A stretch of 17,197 nucleotides of DNA from Thermoanaerobaculia bacterium (GTDB lineage Bacteria > Acidobacteriota > Thermoanaerobaculia > Gp7-AA8): the NCBI GenBank assembly GCA_017883215.1, contig JADGOA010000033.1:1-17197 (forward strand). The letters run 5' to 3'. The notes under the pieces were generated by a model. It searched no databases, was not told the origin of the DNA, and saw only the letters and a list, made by a program, of their open reading frames with translations. Below, one piece after another: positions 12,996-17,197 of the stretch. The first letter of the stretch is position 1, and every line of letters starts with the position of its first letter. A program made the position numbers and the translations under genes.

Positions 12996-13115
12996 ATGAC
13001 TGTTCACTACGAACTGTCGTGGCGCGCGCCCAACGAGCGGCTGTACGACATCGAGATCCGCTTCGTCGAGCCGGAGAACCCGCTCCGGCGCAAGTGGCTC
13101 AGGAGAATGGAATGA
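12996..13115 (+). CDS. Short ORF, 39 aa, translationally coupled to the next gene
   Basis: The ORF reads MTVHYELSWRAPNERLYDIE, continues with IRFVEPENPL and ends at TGA, which overlaps the next start as ATGA. No Shine-Dalgarno precedes it, but a -10-like TATCAT lies 9 nt upstream, so it could be leaderless. The opening resembles the first strand of M61-family aminopeptidases (xxYxLxxxxPxxxxxxVE). It may be the remnant of such a gene, a leader peptide coupling translation of the next gene, or a real small protein. No M61 remainder is seen in other frames downstream. Confidence 0.4.
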   Translation: MTVHYELSWRAPNERLYDIEIRFVEPENPLRRKWLRRME

Positions 13116-13615
13116 CCGAATCGATGGCCTCCGGCGAGACGCCGCCGGTGAGTTTCACCGAAGACCACGTCCCCATCGAAGGCATCGGAGAAGCCATCAC
13201 CGAGCTGGTGGAACTGTACGGCGGGGAGATGAAACAGAGCGAGGAGCGCATGCGGCGCTTCATCCTGCCGCTGCGGCGGGGCGTGGCAGCCGGCGGCGGG
13301 GTGGAGTGCACGCTCTCCTGGGTGGACGAGGAGGCCAACGAAGCGATCGTGACGCTCACGTGTGACCGCCACGTCGACGCTCCCAGGATCCAGCGCATCC
13401 TCATCCTCGTGGCCGGGGTCGTCGGCGCGCTGATGTTCATGATCTGGCCGTTCATGCCTCAGAGCCGGGAGTTCGGAGCGCTGGCGTGGATCGGGGGCGC
13501 CATCGCGCTGGCGGTCTATTTCCTGACGCTGCGGAAGACCAGCGGCGGCATTGCCTTCGATTTCCTGCAGAGACTGGCCAGGCGGCAGCGTGCCGCCGTG
13601 GCGGCCGAGGAGTAG
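13112..13615 (+). CDS. Two-helix membrane protein, function unknown
   Basis: 167 aa. The N-terminal 90 residues are soluble and acidic, with many Glu residues. Two transmembrane helices follow at about 94-115 (ILILVAGVVGALMFMIW) and 121-140, and a basic helical tail ends the protein (KTSGGIAFDFLQRLARRQRA). I do not recognise a family. The ATG at 13112 overlaps the TGA of the 39-aa ORF (ATGA) and has AGGAG (13101-13105) 6 nt upstream. It is followed after 3 nt by the next gene. Both neighbours suggest a single operon. It is divergent from the kinase gene, which might indicate shared control. Confidence 0.75.
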   Translation: MTESMASGETPPVSFTEDHVPIEGIGEAITELVELYGGEMKQSEERMRRFILPLRRGVAAGGGVECTLSWVDEEANEAIVTLTCDRHVDAPRIQRILILVAGVVGALMFMIWPFMPQSREFGALAWIGGAIALAVYFLTLRKTSGGIAFDFLQRLARRQRAAVAAEE

Positions 13616-13618
13616 CCA

Positions 13619-13966
13619 CTGCTCTGGATCATCATCTTGCTCGCCATCGCCGTTGCGATCTCGTTCTACGTCCACACCGCAGCGGACCGGGTGCGTTCCG
13701 CCAGTGCGCACGGCGCCGAGCCGGCACTGATCGTCTCGCTTCCTATCGCGTCCCGTTTCCTCTCTGCCGAGGAGCGGCGCCTTCTTTATGCGATTGGAGA
13801 CGACATTCAGGCGCGGGATGCTGCGGCGATCGTCGACATCGGCGTTCGACATCATCGGATGTATCTCCGCCTGGCCGCGACGGATGTGGAGGCGGCGACC
13901 GAGCAGATCCGGGAGGTGCTCCGTGCGCGCGGGCTCCTCGAAACAGCTGCGATCGAAACGCTCTAG
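13619..13966 (+). CDS. Single-helix membrane-anchored protein, probable CTG start
   Basis: 115 aa if it starts at CTG 13619. GAGGAG (13607-13612), inside the last codons of the previous gene, is then spaced 6 nt from the start. The N-terminus would be a complete transmembrane helix (LLWIIILLAIAVAISFYV). The next in-frame candidate is TTG at 13637, which is 24 nt from the ribosome site and cuts the helix short. No ATG or GTG is available. The soluble part has charged helices (SAEERRLLYAIGDDIQARD; AATEQIREVLRARGLL) and a histidine pair (VRHHRMYL). No family is recognised. The stop codon overlaps the first base of a GC hairpin repeat. Confidence 0.65.
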   Translation: MLWIIILLAIAVAISFYVHTAADRVRSASAHGAEPALIVSLPIASRFLSAEERRLLYAIGDDIQARDAAAIVDIGVRHHRMYLRLAATDVEAATEQIREVLRARGLLETAAIETL

Positions 13967-14000
13967 GAGTGCGGGCGTCTCGCCCGCCGCCGCCGGGCGG
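13966..14000 (+). repeat. GGAGTGCGG hairpin-family repeat, copy 1
   Basis: It begins with the last base of the stop codon of the 13619 gene and ends one base before the stop of the convergent GT-C-like gene. It therefore fills the whole 34-bp gap. After GGAGT comes the perfect hairpin GCGGGCG-TCT-CGCCCGC (13971-13987), then CGCCGCCGGGCGG. Related copies are at 3887-3907 and 17134-17180. It is a plausible bidirectional terminator without a T-run. Confidence 0.75.
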
Positions 14001-16364
14001 TCAATCCCAGGTCAGCAGCCGGTCGGGGAGCCTCATCACGTTTCCGCTCCCATCGGTGATCTCGACCTGCACGTCGGTATTGCGCGGTACGCCTTTCGGG
14101 CGCTTCGGCAGCACGACGAAGAATCCGGAATTGGGAGTCCTGGCGTACCACGGAAACGCCGCGTTGACGTCCGCTCTCGGTCGCAATGCGGCGGCGTACA
14201 CATGCCTGCCGGAATGCACGCGGACGACCACCCTGGCGATACCGTTGGGCGATAGCGCCCAGCCGCTGACGGTCAGTGGGCCATGCACGTCATCGTCCTG
14301 CCGCGGTGCCTCTATGCGGCCGAATGTGTTCGAGTTGTACGTTGTCTTTCCTGTGAGCAGCCGCTCGAGATTCTGATCATCCGTGAATCCCGCTGCGTCG
14401 CGGTTGCCGGCCGATCGGAGCCGCTCCCACCCTCGGCCGTTGCGTGGCAGAGCGAAGACGTAATCCCCGGTGATGGCTTCGTCGAATCGGCGGACGAACG
14501 CCAGATGGCCGCTGGCGAGTCCTTCCCGAATCCATGCATATGCCGGTTGCACGTTGGTCAGCAGCCAGTCGGCATGAACGACGACCAATTCACACCCGTT
14601 CGCTTCCAGGGCCGCGGTCAGAACGTCGTTGAATTCGCCGCGCTCGGTGAGTGCCCGCAGTTCGGCGTGCAGAGGTGGCTCGAATCCGGACGTGCCATTC
14701 ATGATCGGGACGTGGTGGGCTGTCGAAGCGAGCAGATACGGGAAGGGCAGGTTCCAGCCGCTCATCGGCAATTCCAGCACCGGACCGTGAACGTGTTCGC
14801 GCGCAAGCCATCGGTAAACCGGAGGGACGTCGGCGACGACATGCTCCCACCGAATCCGCGGCATCACGTCGGCGACGGCAAGAAGTGCAATCGCGATCTG
14901 CGCAAACCGCCGGCGCGATGCGCGAGGCTGCTGCACGATGGCGTCGACCCCGCTTGCCGCCCAGAGGGCGATTCCGACGTACGCGATGATGGCCCACCGT
15001 GCAGGCGCACGAATGCTCTGAAACGCCACGACGTGCCGGAACAGGAAGGAGTGGAGGAACGCGTTCAGCCCCAGCGAGCCCAGGACGCCGATGACCACCC
15101 ATACGGCAGCGGCCCACTCCTCCTGCGTGAATCTGGATCGGCCGACGACCGCCGCGATATTCGAGCCGTCCCCGCCACCGAACGCAACCGGGAGCCGGAT
15201 TGCGCAGCGCACGAAGGCGATGACGATCGCGATGACGAGGGGAGTCGCCGCGTTGTCGATCGACACGATCACGTGCCGCCCCGCTGTCATGACGAACGTC
15301 TGGGAAGTCCCGAGGTACGCCCCGACCGCGAACAGGGCGATCAGAGCATCGAGAATGTGGAGCAGAACCGGTGTACGGCTGTCCTGACGATGAACCTGCT
15401 CCCCAGCGGCCCTGCGCCTTGCAAGGAGGAATGCGGCAGCAGCCAGCGCGATCGCCACGCCGCCCGGGAACAACCGCCGCTCAGACCGTTCGTTATTCGT
15501 CCAGAGGCGGCCATAGACCAGGTTCCGGGTACTCGCGACGAGCCAGTCGCTCCACTCTGCTGATCCTCCCTCCACTTCGGTCCGAATCCTCCGCATGCCG
15601 TACATCTCAGCGATGGTCTGGTAGGGGAGGAGAAACGGCAGCAGAACGAGGCTGCCGACCACGAGCGCCCCGGCCAGACGAGACCAGAATCGCAGATCGC
15701 GTCGCGGTTGGAGCGCTGCGAGGAACACGACGGTGATGCAGAGCGTAAAGGAGCCGAAAAGCAGCCAGTGGATGTTCGTCAGTCCGTTCATCGCGAACGC
15801 GGCGGCGAGCAGCCCCGCGCGACTGATGGAAGGGAGCCGCCAGAACGCGAAGAGCGCCGCGAACAGCAACGGCAGCCACCCGCTCCAGATGATCTGCAGG
15901 TGAGCGAGGTGGTCGAACTTGAAGGCGCAGAAAGCGAACAGGATGCCGGCAACGATCGACGCAAACCGGGATTTGCCCACTGTCCGGACGAGGACGCTCA
16001 TCCCGTAGCCGCTCATCGCGAAACCGAGGAGCATTGCCAGGTTGTAGAGCGCTACGGGAGACGGCCCGAAAGCGCGAAGGGGCGCGACGAGTAAGGCGAT
16101 TCCGACGAGATTCTCGCTGTACGCCAGCGGATATTTCGCCGGGGCGTATATCGGCGCATCGAACAGGTGCAGCGGCTCGTGGGTGAAGGCGTGGATGTCC
16201 CAGTCGAGGATCCACGTGTTCAGCAGCGGATCGCCCAGATCCGAAAAAGCCGTCTCCAGATTGACTGCCAGCGGCCACGTCAGCGCGATGGCGATCGCGA
16301 GAAAGAGAGCGAAGAAACCGACCTCACAGACGACCGCCGTCAGGCCCATGCGCTTTAGATGCAT
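14001..16364 (-). CDS. Large polytopic membrane protein, GT-C glycosyltransferase-like
   Basis: 787 aa. Many transmembrane helices occupy about residues 10-490, and a soluble C-terminal part follows (about 490-787) without helices. The first periplasmic loop carries DLGDPLLNTWILDWD (42-56), including acidic residues where GT-C enzymes place catalytic Asp, then APIYAPAKYPLAYSENL. This pattern matches bacterial GT-C (ArnT/PMT/YfhO-like) lipid-linked sugar transferases. The donor and acceptor cannot be told. The C-terminal end (MRLPDRLLTWD) looks like a beta-sandwich that could bind carbohydrate. ATG at 16364 (MHLKRMGL) is the best start; neither it nor the ATG five codons later has a clear Shine-Dalgarno. 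The frame extends to 16412 across a heptamer repeat. The gene lies 73 bp behind tRNA-Leu on the same strand. Confidence 0.8.
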   Translation of the reverse strand: MHLKRMGLTAVVCEVGFFALFLAIAIALTWPLAVNLETAFSDLGDPLLNTWILDWDIHAFTHEPLHLFDAPIYAPAKYPLAYSENLVGIALLVAPLRAFGPSPVALYNLAMLLGFAMSGYGMSVLVRTVGKSRFASIVAGILFAFCAFKFDHLAHLQIIWSGWLPLLFAALFAFWRLPSISRAGLLAAAFAMNGLTNIHWLLFGSFTLCITVVFLAALQPRRDLRFWSRLAGALVVGSLVLLPFLLPYQTIAEMYGMRRIRTEVEGGSAEWSDWLVASTRNLVYGRLWTNNERSERRLFPGGVAIALAAAAFLLARRRAAGEQVHRQDSRTPVLLHILDALIALFAVGAYLGTSQTFVMTAGRHVIVSIDNAATPLVIAIVIAFVRCAIRLPVAFGGGDGSNIAAVVGRSRFTQEEWAAAVWVVIGVLGSLGLNAFLHSFLFRHVVAFQSIRAPARWAIIAYVGIALWAASGVDAIVQQPRASRRRFAQIAIALLAVADVMPRIRWEHVVADVPPVYRWLAREHVHGPVLELPMSGWNLPFPYLLASTAHHVPIMNGTSGFEPPLHAELRALTERGEFNDVLTAALEANGCELVVVHADWLLTNVQPAYAWIREGLASGHLAFVRRFDEAITGDYVFALPRNGRGWERLRSAGNRDAAGFTDDQNLERLLTGKTTYNSNTFGRIEAPRQDDDVHGPLTVSGWALSPNGIARVVVRVHSGRHVYAAALRPRADVNAAFPWYARTPNSGFFVVLPKRPKGVPRNTDVQVEITDGSGNVMRLPDRLLTWD

Positions 16365-16403
16365 ATCGTTAGGAGCACCGGCCCGGACGTCCAACCTTCC
16401 CCC

Positions 16404-16431
16404 ACTCGCCACCCGCTACTCGCCACGCGCT
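16404..16431. repeat. Heptamer tandem array between tRNA-Leu and the GT-C-like gene
   Basis: Four contiguous 7-bp units: ACTCGCC, ACCCGCT, ACTCGCC, ACGCGCT. No inverted partner is seen nearby. The same unit type in opposite orientation lies at 7618-7638. It is in the leader region of the membrane protein gene. Confidence 0.7.
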
Positions 16432-16437
16432 GAAATA

Positions 16438-16526
16438 TGGTGCCTCGGGCCGGACTCGAACCGGCACGCCGCTCTCGCGGCAACGGATTTTAAGTCCGCA
16501 GCGTCTACCAATTCCGCCACCAAGGC
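16438..16526 (-). tRNA. tRNA-Leu (anticodon UAA)
   Basis: The cloverleaf reads on the minus strand. The acceptor stem GCCTTGG pairs with CCGAGGC (one T-G pair), and an encoded CCA follows the discriminator A. The D-arm is GGCGGAATTGGTAGACGC, as in leucine tRNAs. The anticodon loop is CTTAAAA in GCGGACTTAAAATCCG, giving UAA. A long variable arm GCCGC-GAGA-GCGGC marks a class II tRNA, and the T-arm is GCCGGTTCGAGTCCGGC. TATCAT (16535-16540, minus) is a likely -10 box that would start transcription about 2 nt before the mature end. Confidence 0.97.
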
Positions 16527-16534
16527 TGGTTACG

Positions 16535-16540
16535 ATGATA
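16535..16540 (-). promoter_or_regulatory. Likely -10 box of tRNA-Leu
   Basis: TATCAT on the minus strand lies 8 nt before the mature 5' end of the tRNA. A recognisable -35 at 16-18 bp is lacking; CTGAAC (16561-16566) is 20 bp away. Confidence 0.4.
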
Positions 16541-16569
16541 ACCCGCGCCGCCGGCGGGCAGTTCAGCGA

Positions 16570-16627
16570 TCGGTGCTCGGTCGTCGGTGCTCGGAGGTGC
16601 CCCCTCCCGAGCACCGGGCACCGACCA
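16570..16627. repeat. Heptamer tandem array with inverted array upstream of tRNA-Leu
   Basis: Left: TCGGTGC, TCGGTCG, TCGGTGC, TCGGAGG (16570-16597), four contiguous 7-bp units. Right: CCGAGCA, CCGGGCA, CCGACCA (16607-16627), three units that are inverted relatives. CGGTGCTCGG (16585-16594) pairs perfectly with CCGAGCACCG (16607-16616). It sits upstream of the tRNA promoter, in the 327-bp gap 16527-16853. Confidence 0.85.
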
Positions 16628-16690
16628 AAGAGCCCAATGGCCGCTGGGCACGCGGGGACTGCACAATTACGGTGGCGCTTTGTCTACTAG

Positions 16691-16719
16691 TTGACGATTC
16701 GTTCCGGCAGCGGTAATTT
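16691..16719 (+). promoter_or_regulatory. Possible promoter for the Cys4 protein gene
   Basis: TTGACG (16691-16696), a 17-bp spacer and TAATTT (16714-16719). The -35 matches five of six bases, the -10 only three of six. A start near 16726 would give a leader of about 128 nt containing both palindromes at 16746 and 16817. Confidence 0.35.
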
Positions 16720-16745
16720 GGTCCCGCGCAGTCCGAATGAATGGC

Positions 16746-16765
16746 GAAGCGTTGATCAACGCTTC
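16746..16765. promoter_or_regulatory. Perfect 20-bp palindrome, candidate operator
   Basis: GAAGCGTTGATCAACGCTTC is a perfect dyad. Its core GTTGATCAAC (16751-16760) recurs with one change as GTTGATTAAC at 16817-16826, 66 bp away centre to centre. It lies about 90 bp upstream of the Cys4 gene. It could bind a dimeric regulator or form a leader hairpin. Confidence 0.5.
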
Positions 16766-16816
16766 CCGGTCCGTTGCGCTCAGCGGCGTGTTCGGGACGC
16801 GGTGAGACGTCGATCT

Positions 16817-16826
16817 GTTGATTAAC
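16817..16826. promoter_or_regulatory. Second GTTGATYAAC half-perfect palindrome
   Basis: GTTGATTAAC differs at one base from the core of the palindrome at 16746-16765 and ends 27 bp before the ATG at 16854. Two related dyads before one gene suggest an operator pair, but this is unproven. Confidence 0.4.
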
Positions 16827-16853
16827 GGCAGAGGCGCAGGGGAGGACGGGGAA

Positions 16854-17120
16854 ATGGGCACCTGCTCGTATTGCGGAACGCTCTTTCCGAAGACGCGCTC
16901 GACGCGCAAGTACTGCACCCCGCGCTGCAAGACCAACGCTTGCCTCACGCGCAAGCCGAGCCGGATCCGAGCCGCTGACGTCCAGGCGCTCTACGCTCTC
17001 CTCGATCGCGAGTTTACGTCTGCCGAGGTTCTCCAGGAGCGCCTGCGGGCGATCCTCGCCCCCGCCACCCCTCCGCTCCCGCTGGAGGGAGACCGGGTGA
17101 TCATCCCCCGGCTGGATTAG
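16854..17120 (+). CDS. Small Cys4 zinc-finger protein, function unknown
   Basis: 88 aa. An N-terminal zinc ribbon with C4, C7, C21 and C25 (CSYCGTLF, then RKYCTPRCK) is followed by a basic patch (LTRKPSRIR) and a helical segment (about 35-65, AADVQALYALLDREFTSAEVLQERLRAIL). The CxxC...YCxxxCK pattern resembles finger modules of small DNA- or RNA-binding proteins, but I cannot assign a family. ATG 16854 has GGAGG (16841-16845) 8 nt upstream. An in-frame upstream start at 16818 would overlap a palindrome and is less likely. A GC hairpin repeat follows 14 nt after the stop. Confidence 0.75.
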   Translation: MGTCSYCGTLFPKTRSTRKYCTPRCKTNACLTRKPSRIRAADVQALYALLDREFTSAEVLQERLRAILAPATPPLPLEGDRVIIPRLD

Positions 17121-17133
17121 CAGCCGCAGCCCT

Positions 17134-17180
17134 GGAGTGCGGACGTCCTCGTCCGCAGCCGCCGGGCGTCTCGCCCGGCG
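17134..17180 (+). repeat. GGAGTGCGG hairpin-family repeat, copy 3
   Basis: Two successive perfect hairpins: GCGGACG-TCCT-CGTCCGC (17139-17156) and CGCCGGGCG-TCT-CGCCCGGCG (17160-17180). It begins 14 bp after the stop codon of the Cys4 gene. This is the longest copy of the family. Other copies are at 3887-3907 and 13966-14000. The element may continue beyond the window end. Confidence 0.8.
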
Positions 17181-17197
17181 GAAGGTCCCCGCGAGAT

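Noticed and set aside
12924..13007. N-terminal extension of the kinase ORF
   Set aside because: The extra 28 residues have no kinase similarity and overlap the start of the divergent cluster.
14283..15563. Plus-strand ORF of 426 codons opposite the GT-C-like gene
   Set aside because: Composition is Arg/Asp/Pro-rich without domains, while the opposite strand encodes clear membrane helices.
16667..16954. Minus-strand ORF of 95 codons over the Cys4 gene and its upstream region
   Set aside because: It covers the palindromes and is antisense to the Cys4 motif; no ribosome site or family resemblance is seen.

Overview
The window is 17.2 kb of GC-rich bacterial chromosome. The gene set suggests Acidobacteriota or a close relative: an MglA-type GTPase with a long tail, a Ser/Thr kinase fused to TolB-like and TPR modules, a zinc-ribbon threonine synthase, and many palindromic intergenic repeats. 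This is inference from gene style; there is no rRNA gene to confirm it. No phage, IS transposase, CRISPR array or defence locus is visible.

Layout. 1-205: nested inverted repeats. 206-3141 (minus): an E3-E2 pair of a 2-oxoacid dehydrogenase complex, with E3 (lpdA) first, behind a perfect TATAAT box and starting at TTG. The E1 genes are absent. 3322-3882 (plus): a small cysteine-containing protein resembling DUF2378/V4R-type proteins. 3909-5036 (minus): threonine synthase. 5192-7217 (minus): a lipoprotein downstream of an MglA-like GTPase. 7314-7604 (plus): a stand-alone Smr domain. 7605-7958: a repeat cluster. 7989-8999 (plus): quinolinate synthase NadA. 9021-9586 (minus): a small basic/acidic protein and a cold shock protein. 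9816-12923 (minus): an atypical SDR and the large kinase/TolB/TPR protein. 12996-13966 (plus): a compact three-gene cluster of unknown proteins, two of them membrane-anchored. 14001-16364 (minus): a large GT-C-like membrane protein. 16438-16526 (minus): tRNA-Leu(UAA). 16854-17120 (plus): a small Cys4 protein behind two related palindromes.

The coding genes are mostly housekeeping or regulatory and share no obvious pathway. The most unusual material is intergenic. At least five gaps hold tandem arrays of 7-bp units. The heptamer differs between sites but the period is the same, and three sites carry an inverted copy that would form a hairpin. A second family (GGAGTGCGG followed by a GC hairpin) lies directly behind three stop codons and fills two convergent gene junctions. 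Its stem shows a compensatory base-pair change between copies. A third family is bounded by GTCAT and ATGAC, with three units side by side. These repeats are the best candidates for an undescribed system.
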